From positions 1-46,602 of the IMG/VR virus record IMGVR_UViG_3300032293_001398: a stretch of 46,602 bases of DNA. The stretch is one strand, 5' to 3'. This document shows positions 1 to 7,035 of this stretch, in pieces. The notes under the pieces are model-generated. The model was not told the origin of the DNA. It worked only from the letters and a program-made list of their open reading frames with translations, and did no database searches. A program made the position numbers and the translations under genes. Every line of letters starts with the position of its first letter. Within the stretch, counting starts at the first letter, position 1. Source of the DNA: a virus.

Positions 1-123
1 AGAGTGGACCGCCGCCACGATCAGCCAGGCTGAGGCCGAGGCTGGCACGGCAACCACCCGGCGGGCGTGGACTGCGCAGCGGGTGCGGCAGGCCATCGCC
101 GCTTGGTGGACCGGCGCCAGCAC
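1..123. repeat. Terminal direct repeat, left copy
   Basis: These 123 bases are identical to the last 123 bases of the window (46480-46602). The reading frame of the tail-fibre gene continues across the join, so the contig closes into a circle of 46,479 bp. This is either an assembler overlap on a circular or circularly permuted genome, or a short true terminal redundancy. Confidence 0.95.
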
Positions 124-1249
124 TGCGGCAGGCCGCGCCATGGTGGAGGCCCTCGACGCGGTCGCACAGCGCACGCTGCTGGGCCTGGGCACAGCTGACA
201 GCCCATCATTCACCGGCCTGACGATCACCGGCACCGCGCCGGTCGTCATCCCGCACATCCACGGCAGCATCGCCGGCAATTTTTACGTTCACGTCAGAAA
301 CACCAGCGGCGCCCCCTTGGCGGCTGGCACAGCGGTCTATGCGACCGGCAGCGTGGGCAGCACCGACCGGATCACAGTGGCGGCCTGCGACCCGACCGAT
401 CCGCTCAAAATGCCGGCGATTGCCGTGCTAGAGACCACCCTTGCCAACAACGGCGATGGCGACGCCGTGGTACTGGGCGAGCTGCGGCCCTTCAATACCA
501 ACAGCTATCAACTGGGCGATCAGCTCTATGTCGGCGCTGGCGGCGCCCTGGTGGCGACGATCCTGGCATCTGGCGAGGTGCAGCAGGTCGGCAGCGTGGC
601 GAGGGTGAACGTCAACACCGGCACGATTCTGGTCAACACCGGCGCGGCGATGGCTCGGGTGGGATTCACGGGGGCCTATGGCGATCTAAGCGGGCGCCCC
701 ACGCTGGGCACAGCAGCAGCAGCAGCTAGCACGGACTTCGCCCCCGCAGCGCAAGGCGTCACGAACGGCAACAGCCACGACCACAACGGCGGCGATGGGG
801 CGCAGATCGCTTACGGCAGCCTGTCGGGATTGCCGTCGATTCCCAGCACATACTCCGACCTGGGGCCTCTCGGTGACGGCCTAATACTGGTGCTCAGCAA
901 CAAGGGCGAAACAGCAACCGCCGGGACTAACTATGTCGAGTGGCCTGTGCCTGTGCCATCGGGGGACTTTACGCTGACAGCGGTGCGGTTTGGCAGTCAT
1001 ATCGACAACACCGGCAGCAGCAGCAGCACCTTCAATGCCTACAAACGCACCGCCGCCGGTACCAAGACATCGGTGCTGACCGGCAACGCCACGTTGGCAT
1101 CAGGCGCAAGCTTGGTGAATGCCTCCGCCTCGCTGATCGCCAGCCCGACATTTACCGCCGGGGACCGGATCGGCGTCGATCTGGTTGGCGTCGGCACTGG
1201 GGCTCAGGGCCTGTTCGCTCAATTTCTGTTTACCCGTTCTGCTGTCTAA
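2..1249 (+). CDS. Tail fibre protein, C-terminal part (continues from window end)
   Basis: This is the 3' part of a gene that begins at 46139 and crosses the circle junction; joined, it encodes about 529 residues. It is rich in Gly, Ala, Thr and Ser, with beta-structure-like repeats and a disordered stretch with a Gly/His/Asp-rich NSHDHNGGDGAQ segment, as in trimeric phage fibres. The C-terminal third (about 900-1249) resembles a small beta-sandwich head domain. It lies just before a possible adaptor protein and another fibre-like protein. A role in host recognition is inferred from composition and position; no catalytic motif is seen. The first in-frame start inside the window is a GTG at 83, but the true start is upstream across the junction. 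Confidence 0.8.
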   Translation, partial: EWTAATISQAEAEAGTATTRRAWTAQRVRQAIAAWWTGASTAAGRAMVEALDAVAQRTLLGLGTADSPSFTGLTITGTAPVVIPHIHGSIAGNFYVHVRNTSGAPLAAGTAVYATGSVGSTDRITVAACDPTDPLKMPAIAVLETTLANNGDGDAVVLGELRPFNTNSYQLGDQLYVGAGGALVATILASGEVQQVGSVARVNVNTGTILVNTGAAMARVGFTGAYGDLSGRPTLGTAAAAASTDFAPAAQGVTNGNSHDHNGGDGAQIAYGSLSGLPSIPSTYSDLGPLGDGLILVLSNKGETATAGTNYVEWPVPVPSGDFTLTAVRFGSHIDNTGSSSSTFNAYKRTAAGTKTSVLTGNATLASGASLVNASASLIASPTFTAGDRIGVDLVGVGTGAQGLFAQFLFTRSAV

Positions 1250-1251
1250 CC

Positions 1252-1866
1252 ATGACTGACACCATCAAGACCAATCTCGACACCGGCATTCGGTACTACG
1301 ACGAGCAAGGCCCGCGCGAGGGCCAGAGCGTCGATCTGTTTGTGCCGATGAGGAACAATGTGCCCACCAACCCAGCCGGCGCCAGGTGGCCCAACCTGTT
1401 CGGTCTGCCCTACGACGGCAACCAGATCAAGTTCTACCTGAGGGGCGAACCTCAGGTGCGCGAGTACGACTCTCAGATTTTCTGCGAGGTGGCCAGCTGG
1501 GGGCCTGTGGACTATCCGAACCCGAAGGTCGGCGGCCCTGTTGGGACGTGGGAAGAGACGTTGGAGGTACTGCGCCGGCCAGATGACGAGCTGCTCAATC
1601 AGGTGGAGGCCGCGAGGCTGCAGGCTAACGCCAGGCTGTATCCGAGCAACGAAGATCCAATGCTGGCCGTGCTGCTGGCTGAGGCCATCCGGCGGGATCA
1701 GGAGGGCACGGCAACTGCTGCCATGGTTGACCTGCTGCAGCGCCATCAGGCACTGGTCGAGGCGGGCTACGGCAACATAGAGCGGGCGAAAGAACTGCGC
1801 CAGCAGATCGAGGCAGGCCAGCCGTTTGACCTCTCTGCTGGATGGATCAATGAGCTGCCAGCATGA
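1252..1866 (+). CDS. Tail fibre-associated protein, unknown function
   Basis: A 204-residue protein that starts at an ATG two bases after the fibre stop codon, so it is in the same transcription unit. The N-terminal half is polar and beta-rich. The C-terminal half (about residues 110-200) is helical and rich in Glu, Arg, Leu and Gln. No signal peptide, membrane segment or catalytic motif is visible. Between two fibre-like genes, a fibre-attachment or fibre-assembly role is reasonable but is inference from position only. It might also be a small virion protein. Confidence 0.6.
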   Translation: MTDTIKTNLDTGIRYYDEQGPREGQSVDLFVPMRNNVPTNPAGARWPNLFGLPYDGNQIKFYLRGEPQVREYDSQIFCEVASWGPVDYPNPKVGGPVGTWEETLEVLRRPDDELLNQVEAARLQANARLYPSNEDPMLAVLLAEAIRRDQEGTATAAMVDLLQRHQALVEAGYGNIERAKELRQQIEAGQPFDLSAGWINELPA

Positions 1867-1900
1867 GTGGCGCAGGGGGCCTTATGCAGGAGGGAATCGG

Positions 1901-2665
1901 ATGCTGATTGTTCAAAGAAGGAGGGTGAGTGCCTACGACCCCGACGCGCAGGCGTACATCACTGCCGTGGAGGCTGCTGATACCCAGGCGCTGGAAGTTG
2001 GCGTGAAGGATGCAATAAATGCGTTTGTGGTGGGGTGCAAAGCTGATGGGATCTGGAGCGCTATCAAGGCGTCGTGCATCATGGCCGGTGCTCGCACACT
2101 GGCCGGTGCGCTGGTGCCGTTGGTGGGGGCGGCGCCGACTCGGTTCGGCACTGAAGGCGGGTGGAATTACAACCGCAAGACGGGGCTGCAGGGGAATGGG
2201 ACGAATAACTGCTTGAACAGCAACAGGGCCAATAATGCTGACCCGCAGAACAACAACCATAACGCAGTGCATGTGCAATCTGCTGGCTTGGCAGGTAGAT
2301 CCGTAATGGCCGCCCGGGGCGCTGCTGCGGGTTCAAACGCGCTGGGAACAGGGGGCGGAGCAAGGTCTAGGAATAGCGATGTAGATACATCAATTTCCTT
2401 GCCTACTGGTCTTTTTGGAGCATCCAGGGCAGCGAGTTCTAGTTTTACAATCCGAGCGGGTGGTAGCAACTTTGCAAAAACAAGAGCCTCGCAAACACCA
2501 GTTAGCGACAATCTTTTTGTTTTTGCAGACTCATCAAGTGGAACACCTATAGGTTTTTCTAACGGCAGATACGTCTTCTACAGCATCGGCGAGTCCCTAG
2601 ACCTCGCCCTCCTCGACGCCCGCGTGACCGCTCTGATCAATGCCATCGCGGCGGCGATACCGTAA
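1901..2665 (+). CDS. Putative receptor-binding tail protein
   Basis: A 254-residue protein. The ATG at 1901 is preceded by a good Shine-Dalgarno sequence (AGGAGGG, about 1888-1894), unusual in this genome, which decides the start; an in-frame TTG/ATG extension back to 1826 exists. Residues 30-80 form an Ala/Val-rich helical stalk. Residues 85-135 are Asn/Gly-rich (GWNYNRKTGLQGNG, then SNRANNADPQNNNH), a type of segment common in phage fibre heads. The C-terminus is beta-rich and ends in a helix. Its place at the end of the fibre cluster suggests a receptor-binding tip. AT content rises near 2370-2560 compared with its surroundings, hinting at domain exchange. Confidence 0.6.
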   Translation: MLIVQRRRVSAYDPDAQAYITAVEAADTQALEVGVKDAINAFVVGCKADGIWSAIKASCIMAGARTLAGALVPLVGAAPTRFGTEGGWNYNRKTGLQGNGTNNCLNSNRANNADPQNNNHNAVHVQSAGLAGRSVMAARGAAAGSNALGTGGGARSRNSDVDTSISLPTGLFGASRAASSSFTIRAGGSNFAKTRASQTPVSDNLFVFADSSSGTPIGFSNGRYVFYSIGESLDLALLDARVTALINAIAAAIP

Positions 2666-2669
2666 AGCA

Positions 2670-2843
2670 ATGAACACACTTACCACCACTCAGAACACTC
2701 TGGCCCAGCGTCCACCCGAAACGCTGCTTTCGTTTAGCATCGGCTCAGCCTGCGACCTTGCCGAACTGGACCGAGAGTTCAAGGCATGGCTCAGAACGCC
2801 AATCAAGCCTGAAGAAATCGAGAGGCCAAGCCGCACCTCGTAG
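2670..2843 (+). CDS. Small hypothetical protein
   Basis: A 57-residue ORF starting four bases after the preceding stop codon and ending before a strong terminator. It has a polar Thr/Gln-rich N-terminus and a possible helix around residues 30-45 (ELDREFKAWLRTP). No known family is recognised. Tight spacing and position before the terminator at 2891 suggest it is the last gene of the fibre operon. Confidence 0.55.
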   Translation: MNTLTTTQNTLAQRPPETLLSFSIGSACDLAELDREFKAWLRTPIKPEEIERPSRTS

Positions 2844-2890
2844 TGTCCCCGACTTCTCCGCCCTGCAATCCCCCAACCATCCACCACTCC

Positions 2891-2922
2891 ACCGGGCGCC
2901 GCGCCAACGGGCCCGGTTTTTT
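2891..2922 (+). terminator. Rho-independent terminator after tail-fibre operon
   Basis: A perfect 7-bp stem (ACCGGGC at 2891-2897 with GCCCGGT at 2911-2917), GC-rich loop, followed by a T run to 2922. It separates the fibre genes from the lysis genes. Confidence 0.8.
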
Positions 2923-2941
2923 GCGCCCTGCACACTGAGGT

Positions 2942-3079
2942 ATGACCACCCCAGCCCCCAGCATCCGAGAGCAGATCCTGGCCCACATCGCCACCGTCAC
3001 ACTGCCCGGCACGGTGCAGGTCGGCACGAGGATCTACAATACCGTTGCCCGCCTCGCCGGCCATGCCATCGCATCCTGA
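2942..3079 (+). CDS. 45-residue ORF, possible remnant of a tail-terminator-type protein
   Basis: ATG at 2942; translates to 45 residues beginning MTTPAPSIREQILAHIAT and ending in TGA at 3079, inside the start of the next gene. The N-terminus, with its IREQILAHI helix and a TRIYN segment, resembles the first 30-40 residues of phage tail-completion/terminator proteins, which are usually 130-160 residues long. If that resemblance is real, this is a decayed or recombined fragment. It could also be a genuine micro-protein coupled to the downstream membrane gene. The family resemblance is by eye only. Confidence 0.4.
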   Translation: MTTPAPSIREQILAHIATVTLPGTVQVGTRIYNTVARLAGHAIAS

Positions 3080-3386
3080 TCTGGCCAAAGCCTCCGCGAT
3101 CCTTGGCATGGTCGGCGGGGCTACGGTGCTTGGGCTCAATGTGGCCGCAGGCGGGCTCTACATTTACGATTGCCGCAAAGAGCGCGGCAGTGTCGGGGAA
3201 TGCTGGGACCGGGGCCTGTCGATCTCTGGCCTAGGCTCTGGCGGGCCACTGGCCGCAGCGCTGGGTATCGGCGGCTATGTGATCGGCGCCAGTAAGGGGC
3301 GCAAGGAAGGCCGCGAGGAAGGCTACGCCGAAGGATACTGGACGCTCAACCCTGATCTGCATTCTGGCGACGCCAACGCAAAATGA
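3063..3386 (+). CDS. Small membrane protein, holin candidate
   Basis: A 107-residue protein; ATG at 3063 chosen over an in-frame TTG at 3045. It has two hydrophobic stretches (about residues 12-38 and 63-80) separated by a Cys-containing polar loop (DCRKERGSVGECWDRG), and a highly charged tail (GRKEGREEGYAEGY). Two membrane segments plus a charged C-terminus immediately before an endolysin is the classic holin pattern. The stop overlaps the endolysin start (ATGA), so the two are translationally coupled. The role is inferred from topology and position; the segments are Gly/Ala-rich and less hydrophobic than in many holins. Confidence 0.6.
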   Translation: MPSHPDLAKASAILGMVGGATVLGLNVAAGGLYIYDCRKERGSVGECWDRGLSISGLGSGGPLAAALGIGGYVIGASKGRKEGREEGYAEGYWTLNPDLHSGDANAK

Positions 3387-4639
3387 CTTACGCTACCTTC
3401 CGCGCTGCTTTTGAGCACGCCATCCGCCAAGGCCATTTGACGCCGCATCAGCTGGCCGCACTGGAAGCGCACTGGAGACGGCAGACTGATAAGCAAAAGC
3501 AGGAGTTTACTGAAGACTGGCGAGCGCAAGGCAGCCCCGCAGCGCCGGCCCCGGCAAAGAATGAGCTGGCCAATCTTCAGTCATGGCTGGCATTCCTGAC
3601 GGGGCCTGAGGTTTTGCGGCTCAGCAAGAACAAGATCAGCCCGCTGACCCTGGCCGAAGCGTGCGGCATGATTGGCTGCATCGTCGTCGAAACGGGCCGG
3701 CCCCTGCTCGACAGGCTCGACGTGGTGGAAGCAGGCAGCGGCGCTGGCCGTGGCGCGATGCAGTACACGGGCGTGCGGCGCGTGGCCTACGACAAGGCCA
3801 GATCTGCCGCCATTGCCAAGGGGCTCGATCCAAGCAGCAACAGCTGGCAGCAGGCGTACTTCGCAGAGGAATATGCCGGAATGCACGATCCGCCGCAAGG
3901 GTCGTTGATCGGTTGGACGAAAGTGTTTGAGGATCGCCCGGCAGGGATGGACCCCAGCAGGGCGGCAGCACACTGGACGGCGCACTACTTCCGCCCTGGC
4001 GTGCCTCATCTCGACCGCCGGCAGCAGGAAGCGCAGCGCGTGTGGGGACTGGTGCAGTCGAAGCAGTTGTCCGCTGCCACGGCGCCGGCAGCAGGGCCGC
4101 AGCAGGGCATCACGATTCCCGCTGGCATGGTCGGGCCGAAGAAGGCGCCGCCGCTCAAGCCTGGCGATCACCATTTCGTTGCCGACGATCGAGCTGAAAC
4201 ACTCACGGCTTACACGCATGACGGCAAGCGCGTCTGGTCGATTCCCTGCCTGTGCAGAGGCCAAGGGCGCGAAGCGGAATGGAATACAATCGGTAGCGAT
4301 ACGCCGCCTGGGCTGTACCTAATCGGAAAAGTGTACCGCGACTATGAAAAAGACCCTTCTGCAACGTTTAGCGCTGATCGACGCGCTTACGGCTGGTATT
4401 CATTTGACATGATCGGCCAAGAAGGGCAGGAAGGCCCAGGCAGCCGCTATGGGCGCGACGGAATTATGATGCACGGCGGCGGAACGGCTTGCGGCTGGCC
4501 TGGCGCATGGGCGCCACGGCAAGCGCTGCATCCCACGCTCGGCTGCATTCGCCTGCACAATGTAGACCTGAGGGATCGCGTGCTGCCTTTGCTTGACCTG
4601 GGCCGCATTTGGGTGTCAGTGCTGCAAGAAGCAAGCTGA
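3383..4639 (+). CDS. Endolysin with C-terminal L,D-transpeptidase-like domain
   Basis: A 418-residue protein. Residues 1-50 are a helical N-terminus. Residues about 60-235 look like a lysozyme/muramidase-like domain, with VVETGRPLLD (Glu103) and a GSGAGRGAMQYTG segment. After a Pro/Ala linker (about 240-260), residues 265-415 match the YkuD-type L,D-transpeptidase fold: a conserved His near 364 (MMHGGG) and the catalytic Cys388 in HPTLGCIRLHNVDL. The usual [S/T]HGC motif has Leu instead of His, a tolerated variation. Such enzymes use a catalytic Cys on peptidoglycan stem peptides, so the pair of domains could cut glycan and act on peptides. It overlaps the holin candidate by four bases. The N-terminal assignment is less certain than the C-terminal one. 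Confidence 0.8.
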   Translation: MTYATFRAAFEHAIRQGHLTPHQLAALEAHWRRQTDKQKQEFTEDWRAQGSPAAPAPAKNELANLQSWLAFLTGPEVLRLSKNKISPLTLAEACGMIGCIVVETGRPLLDRLDVVEAGSGAGRGAMQYTGVRRVAYDKARSAAIAKGLDPSSNSWQQAYFAEEYAGMHDPPQGSLIGWTKVFEDRPAGMDPSRAAAHWTAHYFRPGVPHLDRRQQEAQRVWGLVQSKQLSAATAPAAGPQQGITIPAGMVGPKKAPPLKPGDHHFVADDRAETLTAYTHDGKRVWSIPCLCRGQGREAEWNTIGSDTPPGLYLIGKVYRDYEKDPSATFSADRRAYGWYSFDMIGQEGQEGPGSRYGRDGIMMHGGGTACGWPGAWAPRQALHPTLGCIRLHNVDLRDRVLPLLDLGRIWVSVLQEAS

Positions 4640-4797
4640 TGGTTCGCGTTTTCTGGTGGAACGGTGGGGCGTGGAGCGAGGACGTTCCAGAGCCTGAAGC
4701 GATGAATCGCGTGAAATGCTTGACTTCAATGGGTTACTTGTGTTGGTGGAAGCACCTCGATGAAGTGCCTCCACCGCAGCCGCATCAAGCGGCCTGA
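4639..4797 (+). CDS. Small hypothetical protein of the lysis block
   Basis: A 52-residue Trp-rich ORF (MVRVFWWNGGAWSEDVPEP) whose ATG overlaps the TGA of the endolysin by one base, suggesting coupled translation. No signal peptide, membrane segment or known motif is seen. It ends six bases before the convergent 34-residue minus-strand gene. Confidence 0.5.
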   Translation: MVRVFWWNGGAWSEDVPEPEAMNRVKCLTSMGYLCWWKHLDEVPPPQPHQAA

Positions 4798-4802
4798 TCG
4801 AG

Positions 4803-4907
4803 CTACCCGTTGGCAAAATGGCCAACGAGTGCAGCCAGACCGACGTTAAGCCAAAGAAAAGCCGAGACTGCAAGCAATTCCAGCATTAGCTCTTTCATGG
4901 CCTTCAT
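4803..4907 (-). CDS. 34-residue single-span membrane protein overlapping the cyAbrB gene
   Basis: On the minus strand, ATG at 4907 overlaps the TGA of the upstream cyAbrB-like gene (ATGA arrangement) and runs to a TAG at 4803. It translates to 34 residues: a charged start (MKAMKEL), one continuous hydrophobic segment (LELLAVSAFLWLNVGLAALV) and a short tail HFANG. This is the topology of a single-pass inner-membrane micro-protein. Overlap with the regulator gene argues for translational coupling. Function is unknown; because lysis genes converge on it, an antiholin or membrane-signalling role is possible but untested. Confidence 0.6.
   Translation of the reverse strand: MKAMKELMLELLAVSAFLWLNVGLAALVGHFANG
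4808..4827. terminator. Hairpin between convergent transcripts
   Basis: A perfect 7-bp inverted repeat (CGTTGGC at 4808-4814, GCCAACG at 4821-4827) with a 6-base loop lies exactly where plus-strand lysis genes and the minus-strand operon meet. It has no U run on either strand, so it may stabilise RNA ends rather than act as a classical terminator. Confidence 0.4.
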
Positions 4908-5485
4908 TCGCCGGCCTGATCGAGAAGCGGAGTGCTAGGCTCTTCAGCGCTCTTGCCCTTGCGGGGCACCACGGGCTTGACTTCGCCGGTCGGGGTGAGC
5001 AGAATCTGGCCATCGCCGGGGTAGGACACCTCGAAGATCGAGCCCTCGACAGCGCCCACATTGCGCGTGGCCAGTTGCGACACCAGCAAGATGCCTTGGC
5101 CGCTAACGCGAGCCTTGGTCAAGCCGGCATGGCTACGGCCACCGTTAGCAGACTTGTCGCCTATGTTGACGCCCTTGGCCTCCAGCAGCGCAGCATTGAA
5201 TTGCGCCATGGTGACGCGCTCTCGACCTGTCTTGGTAACAGTGTAGTAGCCGGCGTCGTAAGCGATCTTAGCGTGGCGGCGGCCAGCTTGCTGCTTTTCG
5301 TCGTAGAACGCCAGCAGCTCTTCGCCGGTCAGTCGCCCAAGCTCGGGCGATTCGGGGGCAGGGCAAGCGGCGACACTGTAATCAGCGCTGTCGATGATTT
5401 CCTGGTCGCCTTGCTCTTGAGGCTCGTCGATGATCTGGGGCTCTTCCATGATGGGCTCAAGAGCAGCTTTGGTCTTGGTGGGCAT
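4904..5485 (-). CDS. cyAbrB-like transcription regulator
   Basis: A 193-residue protein; start taken at the ATG at 5485, with an in-frame extension possible to 5512. The N-terminal 50 residues are acidic and disordered. The central part holds the cyAbrB signature: LTGEELLAFYDE, then AYDAGYYTVTKTGRERV, then QFNAALLEAKGVNIGD, followed by a second half ending in a beta-rich SIFEVSYPGDGQILLTP segment. cyAbrB proteins are DNA-binding regulators largely confined to cyanobacteria and linked to carbon/nitrogen balance and other host regulation. The gene has its own strong promoter within the end of the exonuclease gene. It may reprogram host or phage transcription; that is inference. The match to the family is by eye but extends over about 100 residues. 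Confidence 0.8.
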   Translation of the reverse strand: MPTKTKAALEPIMEEPQIIDEPQEQGDQEIIDSADYSVAACPAPESPELGRLTGEELLAFYDEKQQAGRRHAKIAYDAGYYTVTKTGRERVTMAQFNAALLEAKGVNIGDKSANGGRSHAGLTKARVSGQGILLVSQLATRNVGAVEGSIFEVSYPGDGQILLTPTGEVKPVVPRKGKSAEEPSTPLLDQAGE

Positions 5486-5507
5486 TGGATGAATGCGGAC
5501 AGGCAAA

Positions 5508-5536
5508 AGCATAGCACGTAATCAGGCGTGCATCAA
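5508..5536 (-). promoter_or_regulatory. Promoter for the cyAbrB gene
   Basis: On the minus strand, -35 TTGATG (5536-5531), a 17-bp spacer, and -10 TATGCT (5513-5508) with an upstream TGC forming an extended -10. It lies in the last codons of and just after the exonuclease gene and reads into the cyAbrB-like gene. Confidence 0.7.
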
Positions 5537-6421
5537 CGGGTAAAGCGCGTTGAGGGCAGCTTGAAAGACCGGGTGGCCACCAGCCATCACGGCCCGTTGG
5601 TGATGCAGCAGCAACCCGCCGGCAAATTGTTTCCACCCCTGGTCAAGGTCTGGCCGGTTCCAGTGCTGTTCTTTCACGCCGTCCACCGATAGCATGAAGT
5701 TGATCCCCCGCTGGACGCGCAGCCCATGAACCGCCTCCAGTCCAAAGGCGTAGCTGCCCTGCTGCATCTGCCAGCCGTCGCGCACGCGAGCGGTCGCTTC
5801 TTTCACCTTGTCGGCCTCAGCGTCAACTGCCGCCAAATGCTCGCAAATGCCGCGCATCATGTCGTCATCGGGAGCATAATCTACAAGCCGCTGGTAGCGC
5901 TCGGCAAAATGCTCGGCTTGGTTGCTCTTCCAGTCGCACAAGCTCAGGATACCATCTACCTCAGCGACAAGATCCGGCGTCAAGCCGTAGCAGCCGCCTG
6001 GATGGATCATTGGCTGTTCAATGATATAGACCTTCCCGATGCGGGGCAGGACGTGTTCAAGCCATAGCTGAAAAATCGCTTCCGCCTCTTCGCAAGCGCC
6101 GTCTTTTGTCCGCTCGTCTGCTACGCCAAGGCCGCAGTGTTGGATTAAAGCGTGAGTCTCCGTGCCAATAGCAGCGCGAATGTCCCGCATGTGATCCATG
6201 AAATACTCGGCGCCTCTTTCGTTAAGCCCTTTGCGCATCAATGACTTACGCCATGGCGTTTTATCAAAGTCCTTGCCGCCGCCTAGCGCAATAATGTGCG
6301 AAGACGAAGGGACTTGAACTACCAAGTCGTCGCCAGGGTCATGCTTAATGTAAAAATACTTGTGGTCTTTTTCCCTAAAAAAAACTCCCGGCTGGGCCGG
6401 GAGTAGATGTAGCTCAGGCAT
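5522..6421 (-). CDS. PD-(D/E)XK exonuclease, recombination type
   Basis: A 299-residue protein. The ATG at 6421 overlaps the stop of the upstream SSB-like gene by one base, which decides the start against a longer open frame. Motifs of the PD-(D/E)XK nuclease fold are visible: Glu135 in YIIEQPMIH, Asp150 in GLTPDLVAEVDG, and Asp163-x-Lys165 in LCDWKSN. Residues about 60-100 (RGAEYFMDHMRDIRAAIGTETHALIQH) fit the helical entry seen in RecB-like and Cas4-like phage exonucleases. It is encoded beside an ERF annealing protein, the usual exonuclease-annealase pair that makes 3' overhangs and anneals them. Odd feature: codons 6-16 contain a perfect intrinsic terminator in the sense direction. Confidence 0.8.
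   Translation of the reverse strand: MPELHLLPAQPGVFFREKDHKYFYIKHDPGDDLVVQVPSSSHIIALGGGKDFDKTPWRKSLMRKGLNERGAEYFMDHMRDIRAAIGTETHALIQHCGLGVADERTKDGACEEAEAIFQLWLEHVLPRIGKVYIIEQPMIHPGGCYGLTPDLVAEVDGILSLCDWKSNQAEHFAERYQRLVDYAPDDDMMRGICEHLAAVDAEADKVKEATARVRDGWQMQQGSYAFGLEAVHGLRVQRGINFMLSVDGVKEQHWNRPDLDQGWKQFAGGLLLHHQRAVMAGGHPVFQAALNALYPLMHA
6375..6402 (-). terminator. Intrinsic terminator inside the start of the exonuclease gene
   Basis: On the minus strand the exonuclease codons 6-16 read CTCCCGGC, CCA, GCCGGGAG, then eight T. This is a perfect 8-bp GC-rich stem with a 3-base loop and a U8 tract, in the same direction as the gene. It would stop most transcripts from the ERF/SSB promoter unless translation or another factor prevents folding. 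Confidence 0.8.
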
Positions 6422-7035
6422 CAGAAGTTCGCGGGCAGGCTGGGCATCGGCGCTGGGGCAGCGGGAGGCTGGCCGTGGATCGCGCCAGGCATGGGCTGCG
6501 CGGGCGCCGGAGGCGCCACCGGAGCAGGCGCTTGAGGCATGGGCGCCTGCTGATACTGCGGCTGCTGTGGGGCCTGAGGCTGAGGCGCGTACTGCTGCTG
6601 AGGCATCGGCGCAGGGGGCTGGGGAGCAGGCGCGTACTGAGGCTGCTGCGCGTACTGAGGCTGTGGCTGTGGCTGTGGCTGCTGAGGCTGCGCGTACTGA
6701 GCAGCAGCTTGCTGGCGCATGGCAGCACTTTGCTGCGTCTCGGTCACAGTCGAAAGCTGGCCGCTCAGGATGGGCCTGGCCTTGCCCGATGCCGACACGC
6801 CGCCTTGCTGGGCATAGAGCGCCAAATCGAGCTTGATGCACGGCTGGCCACCGATGTCCTGCGCGTACTGGCCGGCGTTGAAAGCAGCGGTCAGCTCTTG
6901 GAATAGAGCCCAGCTGATTTCCAGATTGCCTTTGAAGTCAGGCTGGTTGGCAGCAGTCTTGTGGCTATTAACCCAAAGCGCAGCGCGATTAGGGCGGTAC
7001 GGCGCTTGCTGCTGTTGCGGCTGGGAATAAGTCAC
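6421..7035 (-). CDS. Probable single-stranded DNA-binding-like protein
   Basis: A 204-residue protein; GTG start at 7035 overlaps the stop of the ERF gene (GTGA). The first about 95 residues are folded and beta-rich (KGNLEISWALFQELTAAF, then QPCIKLDLALYAQQGG), compatible with a small OB-like domain. The remaining about 110 residues are a low-complexity Pro/Gln/Ala/Tyr tail, much like the disordered tails of SSB proteins, although it ends PSLPANF rather than in the usual acidic tip. Between an annealase and an exonuclease, a single-stranded DNA-binding role is likely but not proven by sequence. Confidence 0.55.
   Translation of the reverse strand: MTYSQPQQQQAPYRPNRAALWVNSHKTAANQPDFKGNLEISWALFQELTAAFNAGQYAQDIGGQPCIKLDLALYAQQGGVSASGKARPILSGQLSTVTETQQSAAMRQQAAAQYAQPQQPQPQPQPQYAQQPQYAPAPQPPAPMPQQQYAPQPQAPQQPQYQQAPMPQAPAPVAPPAPAQPMPGAIHGQPPAAPAPMPSLPANF

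Noticed and set aside
5075-5521. 148-residue plus-strand ORF opposite the cyAbrB gene
   Set aside because: The minus strand encodes a recognisable cyAbrB pattern; the plus-strand translation has no recognisable motif and no promoter or coupling.
6360-6836. 158-residue plus-strand ORF opposite the SSB-like tail
   Set aside because: It results from the Pro/Gln/Ala codons of the low-complexity tail read in antisense; no independent support.
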